A program made the translations under genes and the position numbers. Shown piece by piece: positions 8,068 through 17,059 of a stretch of 31,244 bases of DNA. The notes beneath the pieces were generated by a model. That model had not been told where the DNA came from and searched no databases. It saw only the letters and a list, made by a program, of their open reading frames with translations. The stretch is from Lachnospiraceae bacterium (GTDB taxonomy: Bacteria; Bacillota; Clostridia; Lachnospirales; Lachnospiraceae). The DNA is taken from the NCBI GenBank assembly GCA_024684155.1, contig JAIKXK010000341.1:1-31244 (forward strand), in the 5' to 3' direction. Numbering within the stretch: position 1 is the stretch's first letter; each line of letters begins with the position of its first letter.

Positions 8068-8430
8068 ATGCAAGGTCAAGGGCAGATGAAAACGGACTTC
8101 GGCAAAATCGTAATCGATGCTGATGTTATTGCAACTTATGCCGGTTCCGTAGCAGTTGAATGCTTTGGTATTGTTGGTATGGCCGCAGTAAATATGAAAG
8201 ATGGTTTAGTTAAGCTTTTAAAAGCAGATTATTTAAACCACGGAATTGATGTAAATGTAACTGATAATGAAATCTCTTTAGATTTCCATGTAATTGTTTC
8301 TTATGGAGTTGGCATTGCCACAGTCTGTGACAACCTTGAAGAAACCGTTAAATATCGTGTGGAAGAATTCACAGGTATGACAGTTAAAAATATTAACGTC
8401 TTTGTAGAAGGCGTTCGAGTGATTGACTAG
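8068..8430 (+). CDS. Asp23/Gls24 family envelope-stress protein (YloU-like)
   Basis: A 120-residue soluble protein of the Asp23/Gls24 (DUF322) family. Recognisable parts are GKIVIDADVIATYAGSVA, the middle LDFHVIVSYGVGI and the closing KNINVFVEGVRV, which together span nearly the whole protein as in B. subtilis YloU. Family members associate with the membrane or cell envelope, and several respond to alkaline or envelope stress; the molecular activity is not known. No transmembrane segment is visible. It starts at an ATG behind GGAGGAAG. It is followed 14 nt later by fakA, a pairing conserved across Firmicutes that suggests a functional link with lipid metabolism at the membrane. Confidence 0.93.
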   Translation: MQGQGQMKTDFGKIVIDADVIATYAGSVAVECFGIVGMAAVNMKDGLVKLLKADYLNHGIDVNVTDNEISLDFHVIVSYGVGIATVCDNLEETVKYRVEEFTGMTVKNINVFVEGVRVID

Positions 8431-8444
8431 GAGGATTTTTTGAG

Positions 8445-10082
8445 GTGGAGATTAATACCATTAAAGCTTCCGACTTATCCAAAATGTTTTTGGCAGGGTC
8501 GAAGTACTTAGAAGCAAATAAAGATCTTATTAATGAATTAAACGTATTCCCTGTTCCCGATGGTGATACAGGAACTAATATGACTATGACAATTATGTCA
8601 GCAGCAAAAGAAGTTGCTGCACTTGAGAATCCAGAAATGGCTCCTTTATGTAAAGCTATTTCATCTGGATCTCTTCGTGGTGCAAGAGGTAACTCTGGTG
8701 TTATTTTGTCACAGTTATTCAGAGGATTTACAAAAATTTGTAAGACCCACGATGAACTTACAGTTGAAATCTTAGCAGAAGCTTGTCAAAAGTCAGTAGA
8801 AACCGCTTACAAAGCTGTTATGAAGCCAAAAGAAGGAACTATTCTTACAGTTGCAAAAGCAGCTGCTGATAAAGCTACTGAGATGGCAGATAAAACTGAT
8901 AATATTTTAGAGTTTTATGAAGCTGTTGTAATTGCTGCAGAAGAAACTCTTGAGCAAACCCCAGAAATGCTTCCTGTATTAAAACAGGCAGGTGTAGTTG
9001 ATTCCGGCGGAAGAGGATTGTTAGAAGTTTTAAAAGGCGGTTATGATTTATTATCAGGTAAAGACATTGATTTATCTGTAGATGGTGCAGAAAAGAAAGA
9101 AGATAAAGAAGAGGTAGAAATGCCAAAATATCTTTATCGTATGTCTTTTGTAATTAAAAGTACCACACCAATTAACTCTAAAGATGTTATTGATTACAAA
9201 GTATATTTAGAAGCTTTAGGCGAACAGATTTCTGTAGAGCAAAAAGATCAATATGTTTCTGTAATTATTATGACAAACGAGCCAGGACGTGTCATTTCCA
9301 AGGCTACAAAACTTGGAACAATGTCTCAGGTATCTATGGTAAATATTGTAGATGATGAAGTTTCAAAGGATGATCAAAAAATCATTGAAATGCCTAAAAA
9401 AGAAGAAGAGGTACTTCCTGAAAAAGAAATGGGCTTTGTAACTGTTGCCGCAGGAGATGGTTTAGTTCAAATCTTTAAAGATTTAGGAGCTGATTATGTT
9501 ATCTCTGGTGGACAGACTATGAATCCAAGTACCGATGATATTTTATCCGCTGTAGAAAAGGTAAACGCAAAAACTGTTTTTGTTTTACCAAACAATAAAA
9601 ATATTATTCTTGCAGCTAACCAGGCAGAAGAGTTATGCAAAGATAAAAAGGTCATCGTAATTCCAACAAAGACACTTCCACAAGGTATTACAGCACTTAT
9701 CAACTTTGTCCCTGATCAGTCTGTAAAAGATAACCAGGATCGTATGACAGAAGAGTTGCAGAATGTAAAATCCGGTGAAGTAACTTATGCAGTTCGCGAT
9801 ACCACAATTGATGATAAAGAAATTAAAGAAGGCGATTACATGGGTATCGGAGATGCCGGTATTCTTGCTGTTAAACAAGATTTAACAGAAGTAATGCTTC
9901 AGATGTTAGATGAAATGGTAGATGATGATTCTGCTTTAATTAGCCTGTACTATGGTGCAGATGTGAAAAAGAAAGATGCTAACAAGATGAAGAAAGCTGT
10001 TGAAGAAAAATATACATCCTTGGATGTAGAGCTTCAAGAAGGCGGCCAACCGGTTTATTACTATGTAACATCAGTAGAATAA
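8445..10082 (+). CDS. fakA: DAK2-domain fatty acid kinase, FakA/YloV-like
   Basis: FakA phosphorylates FakB-bound fatty acids so that exogenous or recycled acyl chains can enter phospholipid synthesis. This 545-residue protein has the N-terminal DhaL/DAK2 nucleotide domain, with the Mg-binding motif PVPDGDTGTNM (36-46) and SLRGARGNSGVILSQ (76-90). A VVDSGGRGLLEVL segment closes that domain at about 184-196. A middle region (from about 227) and a DegV/EDD-like C-terminal domain (VAAGDGLVQIF, ISGGQTMNPSTDDIL) complete the FakA layout. The start is GTG at 8445 behind AGGAGG (8429-8434). No fakB gene is in the window. recG begins 1 nt after the stop. Confidence 0.93.
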   Translation: MEINTIKASDLSKMFLAGSKYLEANKDLINELNVFPVPDGDTGTNMTMTIMSAAKEVAALENPEMAPLCKAISSGSLRGARGNSGVILSQLFRGFTKICKTHDELTVEILAEACQKSVETAYKAVMKPKEGTILTVAKAAADKATEMADKTDNILEFYEAVVIAAEETLEQTPEMLPVLKQAGVVDSGGRGLLEVLKGGYDLLSGKDIDLSVDGAEKKEDKEEVEMPKYLYRMSFVIKSTTPINSKDVIDYKVYLEALGEQISVEQKDQYVSVIIMTNEPGRVISKATKLGTMSQVSMVNIVDDEVSKDDQKIIEMPKKEEEVLPEKEMGFVTVAAGDGLVQIFKDLGADYVISGGQTMNPSTDDILSAVEKVNAKTVFVLPNNKNIILAANQAEELCKDKKVIVIPTKTLPQGITALINFVPDQSVKDNQDRMTEELQNVKSGEVTYAVRDTTIDDKEIKEGDYMGIGDAGILAVKQDLTEVMLQMLDEMVDDDSALISLYYGADVKKKDANKMKKAVEEKYTSLDVELQEGGQPVYYYVTSVE

Positions 10083-10083
10083 T

Positions 10084-12138
10084 ATGAAACATTTAGAAGA
10101 TTCCATTAAAACTTTAAAGGGTATAGGAGATAAATTAAAAAATCTCTACGAAAAATTATCCATTTTTAGTTTATGGGATCTTCTTTTTTATTACCCTAGA
10201 ACCTATTTTGAATATCCTATGCCCATAGATGAGTGTTCTCAAATTTCGGATGGAGAAACGGTAGCTCTTCGTATTCAAGTGCATGAAAGCTGCAAAAACA
10301 ATAAAACTCGTCGTATGGAAATTACTACCTTAAATACATTCTGTGGTGAAACTCCCATTCAAATGATTTGGTTTCGTTCCCCTTATATAAAGAATCAAAT
10401 TCAACTGCATGAAACCTATATATTTTATGGTGTCATAAAATCAGATGGTTATTCCCGAAAAAAAATGGAACAGCCCATTCTTTATACAGAAGAAAAGTAC
10501 GAAAAAGAGCTTTCTACCTTGCAACCGATTTATGGACTTACAAAAGGATTAACGAATAATCAGGTCAAAAAGAATCTTCATAGCTTATTAGAGGAAGATA
10601 CTTTTTTAGAATTTTTACCAGAAAAATACATTCACAAAAGAAATCTAGAATCCTTTTCTCATAGTATAAAACAAATTCATTTTCCCGATTCATTTGAAGA
10701 ATTAAGAAACGCTAGAAATCGTCTGGTTTATGACGAATTTTTAACTTTCTTTTTGAATATGGAAAAAATGAAAGAAAATGAAGAAGCTATCATAAATCAC
10801 TTTTCTTTTTCTAAAGAAGATTATTATAAAAAGTGTTTACAGCGCTTACCTTTTGAGTTAACCGAAGGACAGAAAAGCTGCCTAGAGGAAATAAAATCTG
10901 ATTTTCAGGGTGAGTTTATTTCCCAAAGACTGATTCAAGGAGATGTAGGATCAGGAAAAACCATTATTGCCTTTTTACTTATGACCTTAGTAGTAGAAAA
11001 CGGGTATCAGGCTGCTATTATGGCCCCAACTGAAATATTAGCAAGACAGCATTATGAAACCTTTTGTAATTATATTAAATCCTTTGAATTACCCTTTGAA
11101 GCTGTCTTTTTAACCGGATCTTTTACTGCCGCTCAAAAGCGAAAGATCTACGAAAAACTTTCTTCAGAGGAACCAATTTTTATTATAGGAACCAATGCCT
11201 TAATACAGGAAAAAGCAAATTATGATAATTTAGCCCTTGTAATCACAGATGAGCAGCATCGATTTGGTGTAAAACAAAGAGATACCTTTAGAAAAAAAGG
11301 AAATATGCCTTTTACATTGGTAATGTCTGCCACACCAATTCCTAGAACACTTTCTATGATTTTATATGGAGATATGAATATTTCTGTAATTTCAGATGTT
11401 CCTGCTAAGAGATTACCGATAAAAAATGCCGTTATAAAACCAAAAGAGGTGGAAGAGGCTTACAGATTTATTTACCGACAAATCCATGAAGGTCGTCAGG
11501 CTTATGTTATTTGTCCATTGGTAGAAGCCAGTGAAAAAACGGAAAGTGAAAACGTTTTAGATTACGGGAAAAAGCTTCGGGAATATTATAAAGGCAGTGT
11601 TTCTGTTGGTGTATTGCATGGACGAATGTCTGCTGATGAAAAACAATCCGTAATGGAAGATTTTCTAAATAAAAATATTGATATTCTTGTATCTACTACA
11701 GTTGTAGAAGTAGGCGTTAATGTTCCAAACGCCACAGTAATGCTTATTGAAAATGCAAATCGTTTTGGTTTAGCCCAACTTCATCAGCTTCGTGGACGTG
11801 TAGGACGTGGAGAATGGCAAAGTTATTGTATGTTTGTAGATTCTTCTAAAGAAGAAAAAAATAAGCGCTTAGAGGTAATTTCAAAATCAAACGACGGATT
11901 TTATGTTGCCTCAGAAGACCTAAAACTTCGAGGCCCAGGTGATTTCTATGGAATACGCCAAAGCGGAGAATTCGATTTTTCTTTAGCTGATATATATCAA
12001 GATGGAAATCTTATGCAGTATGCTTCAGAAGACGCAAAAGAAATTATAAAAGATGATCCATCTTTATCAAAGGAAGAACATAAAGCCCTAAAGGACTTTT
12101 TGTTACAGTTAAGTTCACATCAATATACAAATTTATAA
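10084..12138 (+). CDS. recG: ATP-dependent DNA helicase RecG
   Basis: RecG remodels stalled replication forks and other branched DNA. The 684-residue protein has the N-terminal wedge/OB region (about 1-140) and a superfamily 2 helicase core: Walker A GDVGSGKT (286-293), a DEQH motif II (389-392), motif III SATPIPRT (415-422), and motif VI in the QLRGRVGRG stretch near 566. The RecG-specific C-terminal part (LKLRGPGDFYG) is present. The ATG lies one base after the fakA stop, so it is the last gene of an asp23-fakA-recG operon and is followed by a hairpin terminator. In B. subtilis recG lies in the same neighbourhood, with sdaAB/sdaAA in between, which are absent here. Confidence 0.97.
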   Translation: MKHLEDSIKTLKGIGDKLKNLYEKLSIFSLWDLLFYYPRTYFEYPMPIDECSQISDGETVALRIQVHESCKNNKTRRMEITTLNTFCGETPIQMIWFRSPYIKNQIQLHETYIFYGVIKSDGYSRKKMEQPILYTEEKYEKELSTLQPIYGLTKGLTNNQVKKNLHSLLEEDTFLEFLPEKYIHKRNLESFSHSIKQIHFPDSFEELRNARNRLVYDEFLTFFLNMEKMKENEEAIINHFSFSKEDYYKKCLQRLPFELTEGQKSCLEEIKSDFQGEFISQRLIQGDVGSGKTIIAFLLMTLVVENGYQAAIMAPTEILARQHYETFCNYIKSFELPFEAVFLTGSFTAAQKRKIYEKLSSEEPIFIIGTNALIQEKANYDNLALVITDEQHRFGVKQRDTFRKKGNMPFTLVMSATPIPRTLSMILYGDMNISVISDVPAKRLPIKNAVIKPKEVEEAYRFIYRQIHEGRQAYVICPLVEASEKTESENVLDYGKKLREYYKGSVSVGVLHGRMSADEKQSVMEDFLNKNIDILVSTTVVEVGVNVPNATVMLIENANRFGLAQLHQLRGRVGRGEWQSYCMFVDSSKEEKNKRLEVISKSNDGFYVASEDLKLRGPGDFYGIRQSGEFDFSLADIYQDGNLMQYASEDAKEIIKDDPSLSKEEHKALKDFLLQLSSHQYTNL

Positions 12139-12141
12139 AAC

Positions 12142-12188
12142 ACACGGGATTTTAATCTTTTCAATTTTAAAATCCCGTGTTATTATTT
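12142..12188 (+). terminator. Terminator after recG
   Basis: A perfect 14-bp stem (ACACGGGATTTTAA at 12142-12155 with its complement at 12167-12180) has an 11-nt T-rich loop. The tail TATTATTT is a broken T run, so termination may be incomplete. The remaining 50 nt or so before comM show no convincing promoter. Confidence 0.8.
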
Positions 12189-12237
12189 AACTACATTTCT
12201 AATTCATATCTTTATATTCCCAGGAATAGGAGAAAAA

Positions 12238-13785
12238 TTGTATAGTGTAATTTCTACGGCCATAATTAATGGCATTGATGGTATACCTTGTAGTGTGGAA
12301 GCAGATATTTCTGAAGGTATGCCTGTTTTTGAAATGGTTGGGTTCTTAAGTTCAGAAGTCAGGGAAGCCAAAGAAAGAGTGCGTACAGCACTTAAAAATT
12401 GCGGCTTTCATCTTCCGGTAAAAAGAATCACCATCAATATTTTACCGGCCAATTTAAAGAAAAGTGGAAGCGGCTTTGATTTACCTATTGCCATATCTTT
12501 ACTATGTGCAATGGGAATTGTAGTAAACCAGAATCTAGAGGAATTCTTTTTAGCAGGAGAATTAGGCTTGGATGGCACCATTCACGGAATTAATGGAATA
12601 CTATCCATGGTTACTGGAGGTAAAGAAGATGGAAATAAAATCTTTATTGTACCTTTTTCAAACCTCTCAGAAGCTAAGCTTGTTCCAGATATTACTGTCA
12701 TTGGAGTAACACATTTATCCCAGGTTGTATCTTTTTTAAATGATGGAGAATTACCCATAAATCCTGAACATACATTACCCAAAAAGGCTATGTCCACTTC
12801 AGGGAAAGAAGAATATATGGATTTTTCTGACGTAAATGGACAGGAATTTGTAAAAAGAGCGTGTGAAGTAGCAGCCAGTGGTATGCATAATATTTTAATG
12901 GTAGGACCACCTGGAGCTGGGAAAACCATGATTGCAAAATGTATGCCATCCATTCTTCCGGAAATGACAAAAGAGGAACAATTATTACTTTCGAAGATTT
13001 ACAGTGTATGTGGATTATTTGGAGAACGGGAAAGTTTAATGAAAAAACGACCATTTCGTGCGCCTCATCATACCATAAGTACTGCTGGATTAACTGGAGG
13101 TGGTGGCTCTCATGTACGTCCGGGTGAAATTTCTCTGGCTACAAATGGTGTATTATTTTTAGATGAACTACCAGAATTTCGAAACGATACCCTTGAAATA
13201 TTACGTCAGCCCCTTGAGGAAAAAAAGATTCATATTACAAGAGCTTCTGGAGATTTTGAATTTCCTGCAAATTTCGAATTAGTAGCTGCGATGAATCCAT
13301 GTAAATGTGGGTATTTTCCTGATTTCAATCGCTGTACCTGCAACAAGGTCAGTGTAAAAAATTATCTATCCAAAATATCTCAACCTTTACTAGATCGCAT
13401 TGATTTATGCGTGCAAATCAAAGAAGTGCAATTTTCTGAAATCACGGGAAAACAAAAAAATGAACCTTCCAGTGTAATTCGCTCCCGTGTAGAAAAGGTT
13501 CATAAAATCCAGAGAGAACGTTATAAAAATGAAAGTTTTTCCTACAACAATGAAATTCCATCCTCTAAGATAGAAACCTATTGTGGCTTGGATGAAAAAG
13601 GCTATTTATATATGAAGAAAAAATATGAAGAAGAAGCTTTAACAGCAAGAACATATCACCGTATATTAAAGGTTTCAAGAACAATCGCTGATATGGAGGG
13701 AAACGAATCTATTATGCTTTCTCATTTGCAGGAAGCTTTTATGTATCGCAGTATGGACAAACGTTATTGGGAGAAGTATCTATGA
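12238..13785 (+). CDS. comM: YifB/ComM family Mg-chelatase-like AAA+ ATPase
   Basis: This 515-residue protein belongs to the YifB/ComM family. ComM is a hexameric helicase that promotes branch migration during natural transformation; the role in non-competent clostridia is unproven. An N-terminal ChlI-like domain (1-170, including SGSGFDLPIA) precedes the AAA+ module, with Walker A GPPGAGKT (223-230), RPFRAPHHT (271-279), Walker B LFLDE (306-310) and NPCKCGYF with further cysteines (353-368). A C-terminal Mg-chelatase-type domain (EEALTARTYHRILKVSRTIADM) follows. The start is TTG at 12238 behind TAGGAGA. It overlaps dprA by 4 nt, matching the functional pairing with DprA. Confidence 0.93.
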   Translation: MYSVISTAIINGIDGIPCSVEADISEGMPVFEMVGFLSSEVREAKERVRTALKNCGFHLPVKRITINILPANLKKSGSGFDLPIAISLLCAMGIVVNQNLEEFFLAGELGLDGTIHGINGILSMVTGGKEDGNKIFIVPFSNLSEAKLVPDITVIGVTHLSQVVSFLNDGELPINPEHTLPKKAMSTSGKEEYMDFSDVNGQEFVKRACEVAASGMHNILMVGPPGAGKTMIAKCMPSILPEMTKEEQLLLSKIYSVCGLFGERESLMKKRPFRAPHHTISTAGLTGGGGSHVRPGEISLATNGVLFLDELPEFRNDTLEILRQPLEEKKIHITRASGDFEFPANFELVAAMNPCKCGYFPDFNRCTCNKVSVKNYLSKISQPLLDRIDLCVQIKEVQFSEITGKQKNEPSSVIRSRVEKVHKIQRERYKNESFSYNNEIPSSKIETYCGLDEKGYLYMKKKYEEEALTARTYHRILKVSRTIADMEGNESIMLSHLQEAFMYRSMDKRYWEKYL

Positions 13786-14867
13786 AATATAAATTTTGGT
13801 ATGCGCAAACCCATACACTTTCAAATACACAAAAACGAATGTTATTTGAGTGTTATGGGGATTATGAAAAAATCTATAACTTAGAAAGAGAAAAACTATT
13901 AGCACTTCCTTTTTTGAAAGAAGAAAACTTAGAAGCATTTTTAGCAGAAAGAACATCCTATGATCTTGAAGAAAACTATTTCTATGCCAAACATCATTCC
14001 ATAAATGTTACCTGTTATTTCGATGATGATTATCCAGAAAAATTAAAACATATCCATAATATTCCTTATCAAATTTTTTATATAGGGAGATTACCTGCAA
14101 AAGATGAACGAATCATTGCCATGGTAGGCGCAAGAAGGTGTTCCGGCTATGGAAAATCTTATACCTTGGAAATAGCAAAACTATTAGCACAAAGAGGATG
14201 TTCTATTGTGAGCGGAATGGCTACAGGTATTGATTCATTTTCTCATGAAGGTGCATTAGAGGCAAAAGGAGATACCTTTGCAGTTTTAGGTTGTGGCGTT
14301 GATATTTGCTATCCTCCAAAAAATCATCTCTTATATAAAAATATTATAGAACATGGAGGAGTACTTTCAGAGTATGGTCCAAAAGTTTCTCCAAGACCAG
14401 AATTTTTTCCCAGACGAAATCGAATCATATCTGGTCTTAGCGATGTTGTTTTATTAATGGAAGCAAAGGAAAAAAGCGGCTCTTTAATCACGGCAGAATT
14501 TGCCCTAGAACAAGGAAAGGATATTTTTGCACTACCTGGTAGAATTTCTGATTCCTTAAGTCAGGGCACAAATAAAATAATATCTCTTGGAGCAGGTGTA
14601 ATCTTATCAAGTGAACAGCTTTTAAAAGATATTTATGAACTGAAGGATTGGAACTATGATCCCGTGGTTTTTTCTACAAATGGGAAATTCAACCTTGAAA
14701 AAGAAGAATTGTTGGTGTATAGTTGTTTCGATTTTAACTCAAAAAGCATAGATGAAGTTGTGGCCATGACAGGTTTGGATATTATGTCAGTTCTGCAAAT
14801 AATATTACGTCTGTGCGATTTGGGATTAATTGAAGAAAGCTTTATGAATCAATACATTAAAGTATAG
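13782..14867 (+). CDS. dprA: DNA-processing protein DprA/Smf
   Basis: DprA loads RecA onto incoming single-stranded DNA and protects it. The 361-residue protein has an N-terminal helical region, then the Rossmann-like fold with MVGARRCSGYG (114-124), SIVSGMATGIDSFSHEGAL (141-159), AVLGCGVDICYPP (167-179) and the SGSLITAEFALEQG stretch (232-245), and a C-terminal winged-helix region (about 300-361, SIDEVVAMTGLDIMSVLQIILRL). I chose the ATG at 13782, which overlaps the comM stop (ATGA), because it has GGGAG (13769-13773) at good spacing; an in-frame TTG 15 bases earlier does not. It lies 11 nt ahead of topA, the same smf-topA order as in Bacillus. Confidence 0.95.
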   Translation: MKYKFWYAQTHTLSNTQKRMLFECYGDYEKIYNLEREKLLALPFLKEENLEAFLAERTSYDLEENYFYAKHHSINVTCYFDDDYPEKLKHIHNIPYQIFYIGRLPAKDERIIAMVGARRCSGYGKSYTLEIAKLLAQRGCSIVSGMATGIDSFSHEGALEAKGDTFAVLGCGVDICYPPKNHLLYKNIIEHGGVLSEYGPKVSPRPEFFPRRNRIISGLSDVVLLMEAKEKSGSLITAEFALEQGKDIFALPGRISDSLSQGTNKIISLGAGVILSSEQLLKDIYELKDWNYDPVVFSTNGKFNLEKEELLVYSCFDFNSKSIDEVVAMTGLDIMSVLQIILRLCDLGLIEESFMNQYIKV

Positions 14868-14878
14868 GGGTAATTACT

Positions 14879-16948
14879 GTGAAAAATCTCGTAATCGTAG
14901 AGTCGCCTACAAAGGTGAAGACAATTAAAAAATTTCTGGGAAAAAATTATGAGGTAATGGCATCGAATGGTCATGTGAGAGATTTACCAAAATCTCAACT
15001 TGGAATTGATGCTGAGAACGATTTTGAACCCAAATATATTACCATTCGTGGAAAGGGGGAACTTTTAGCAGCTCTTCGTAAAGAAGTAAAAAAAGCTGAT
15101 AAAGTATATCTTGCAACTGATCCGGACCGCGAAGGTGAAGCTATTTCCTGGCATTTAACAAAAGCATTGAATCTTGATAGTGATAAGTATGTACGAATTA
15201 CCTTCAATGAAATTACTAAAAATGCGGTTAAAAATTCTTTTAAATCTCCTCGTGAGATTGATATGAATTTAGTAGATGCTCAGCAAACCAGACGAATTTT
15301 AGATCGAGTAGTAGGTTATCGTATTTCTCCTGTACTTTGGGTTAAAGTAAAAAGAGGTCTTTCTGCAGGTCGTGTTCAATCCGCAACCCTGAATATTATC
15401 TGCAAACGCGAGAATGAAATTAATGATTTTATTCCAAAGGAATACTACACCTTAGATGCAATTTTAAAACTGGATGCCAAAAAAGAACTTCCGGTAGCTT
15501 TCTATGGAGAAGGAAATAAAAAATCTGAAATCAATGATAAAGCATCTTTAGATGAGATATTAAAGAAGATTGGTACCAGCGATTTTATTGTTGATGAAAT
15601 AAAAACTTCATCTCGAATTCGTAAATCGCCTCTTCCTTTTACAACTTCCACATTACAGCAGGAAGCATCAAAGGCCTTAAATTTTTCGCTACAGAAAACC
15701 ATGCAGATTGCTCAGCAATTATATGAAGGTGTTGATATCAAAGGCAGTGGAACTGTAGGTTTAATCACCTACTTGCGTACAGACTCTATTCGTATTTCTG
15801 ATGAAGCAAAGAGTGCCGCCAAGGAATATATTTCTGAAAAATACGGAGAAAACTTTTATCAGAATTACAATCCTCCTGCAAAAAAGAATCGTGGAAATAT
15901 CCAGGATGCCCATGAAGCTATTCGTCCTTCAGATGTAACAAGAAATCCTGCAGATATTAAAGCTTCTTTAACAAGAGATCAATTCCGTTTGTATCAGCTG
16001 ATTTATAATCGTTTTTTGGCAAGTCAAATGCAGCCTGCAAAATACGATGTAATTACAGTTCGTTTTGATGCAAAAGGTTATACCTTTACACAAACAGAGT
16101 CAAAAAAATCTTTTGATGGATTTACTGCAGTATATGAAGAGGCTGATAGTGTAAAAGAGCCAAAATTTGGCTTGGAAAAATTAGAAAAAAATCAGGCATT
16201 AAAACTAAAAGAGTTAAATGAAAAACAACATTTTACGCAGGCTCCACCAAGATTCACAGAAGCTTCTTTAGTACATACACTAGAAGAACTTGGGATCGGT
16301 CGTCCCAGTACTTATTCGCCAATCATAACAACTCTGTTAAAGAGACGCTATATTGGCAAAGAAGGCCGTGCGATTTTCGTTACGGAATTAGGAGAAGTGG
16401 TAAACGATATTATGAAGGATTCCTTCCCGACTATCGTTGATCAAAATTTCACAGCAAACTTGGAAAGTTTATTAGATGGAGTAGAAGATGGAAATGTAGA
16501 TTGGAAATCTGTTATTAGAAACTTCTATCCAGACTTGGATGAACAGGTAAAAATTGCTGAGAAAGAATTGGAAAAGGTAAAAATTGAGGATGAAGTTACT
16601 GACGTGATTTGTGAAAATTGTGGACGTAACATGGTAATTAAATATGGTCCTCATGGTAAGTTTTTGGCATGTCCTGGTTTTCCAGAATGCCGTAACACAA
16701 AACCTTATCTTGAAAAGATAGGTGTTTCGTGTCCAAAATGTGGCAAAGATATTGTGGCAAGAAAAACTAAAAAAGGCAGAAGATTTTTTGGCTGTGAAGA
16801 TTATCCGGATTGCGATTTTATGAGTTGGCAAAAGCCTTCTGAAAAACCGTGCCCGAAATGTGGGGGATATATGGTCTACAAAGGCAACAAATTATGTTGT
16901 GCAAAACCTGAATGTGGTTATGTAGAAACTTTAAGTAAAAAGGATTAA
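14879..16948 (+). CDS. topA: DNA topoisomerase I (type IA)
   Basis: TopA relaxes negative supercoils. The 689-residue enzyme begins with the TOPRIM domain (NLVIVESPTK at 3-12, metal-binding DPDREGEAISWH at 81-92) and has the catalytic tyrosine Y298 in GLITYLRTDS. The decatenation/gate region includes GIGRPSTYSPII. Three C4 zinc ribbons follow: CENCGR with CPGFPEC (about 577-605), CPKCGKD with CEDYPDC (about 617-640) and CPKCGGY with CAKPEC (about 658-680). The start is GTG at 14879 behind AGGGG (14866-14870). Its stop codon overlaps a CodY-box-like sequence belonging to the codY control region. Confidence 0.97.
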   Translation: MKNLVIVESPTKVKTIKKFLGKNYEVMASNGHVRDLPKSQLGIDAENDFEPKYITIRGKGELLAALRKEVKKADKVYLATDPDREGEAISWHLTKALNLDSDKYVRITFNEITKNAVKNSFKSPREIDMNLVDAQQTRRILDRVVGYRISPVLWVKVKRGLSAGRVQSATLNIICKRENEINDFIPKEYYTLDAILKLDAKKELPVAFYGEGNKKSEINDKASLDEILKKIGTSDFIVDEIKTSSRIRKSPLPFTTSTLQQEASKALNFSLQKTMQIAQQLYEGVDIKGSGTVGLITYLRTDSIRISDEAKSAAKEYISEKYGENFYQNYNPPAKKNRGNIQDAHEAIRPSDVTRNPADIKASLTRDQFRLYQLIYNRFLASQMQPAKYDVITVRFDAKGYTFTQTESKKSFDGFTAVYEEADSVKEPKFGLEKLEKNQALKLKELNEKQHFTQAPPRFTEASLVHTLEELGIGRPSTYSPIITTLLKRRYIGKEGRAIFVTELGEVVNDIMKDSFPTIVDQNFTANLESLLDGVEDGNVDWKSVIRNFYPDLDEQVKIAEKELEKVKIEDEVTDVICENCGRNMVIKYGPHGKFLACPGFPECRNTKPYLEKIGVSCPKCGKDIVARKTKKGRRFFGCEDYPDCDFMSWQKPSEKPCPKCGGYMVYKGNKLCCAKPECGYVETLSKKD

Positions 16949-16961
16949 TTTTCAGAAATTC
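16947..16961. promoter_or_regulatory. CodY-box-like site 1 upstream of codY
   Basis: This 15-mer matches the CodY consensus (AATTTTCWGAAAATT) at 13 of 15 positions, with mismatches at positions 13 and 15. It overlaps the topA stop codon and lies about 45 bp upstream of the codY -35. In AT-rich DNA, chance matches are possible. Confidence 0.5.
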
Positions 16962-16997
16962 GTTTAAACTTTTTCGTTGTGCACTTGAATTTCGATA

Positions 16998-17012
16998 AAT
17001 TGATTGAAAATT
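16998..17012. promoter_or_regulatory. CodY-box-like site 2 overlapping the codY -35
   Basis: This 15-mer matches the CodY consensus at 12 of 15 positions and keeps an intact right half, GAAAATT. It covers the whole -35 hexamer (17004-17009), where bound CodY would be expected to block RNA polymerase. Confidence 0.45.
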
Positions 17013-17032
17013 TTGGGGATTGATGCTAAAAT
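17004..17032 (+). promoter_or_regulatory. codY promoter (sigma-A, extended -10)
   Basis: A TTGAAA -35 (17004-17009) and a TAAAAT -10 (17027-17032) are separated by 17 bp, with a TG one base before the -10 (17024-17025), giving an extended -10. The predicted start at about 17039 is some 20 nt before the codY ATG. Confidence 0.7.
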
Positions 17033-17059
17033 AAACTCACTTATACGGAGGAAAAATTC

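Noticed and set aside
16472..16831. A 119-codon minus-strand frame opposite the 3' part of topA
   Set aside because: It mirrors the zinc-ribbon coding sequence of topA in another frame, with a low-complexity Phe/Ile-rich translation and no start signal.
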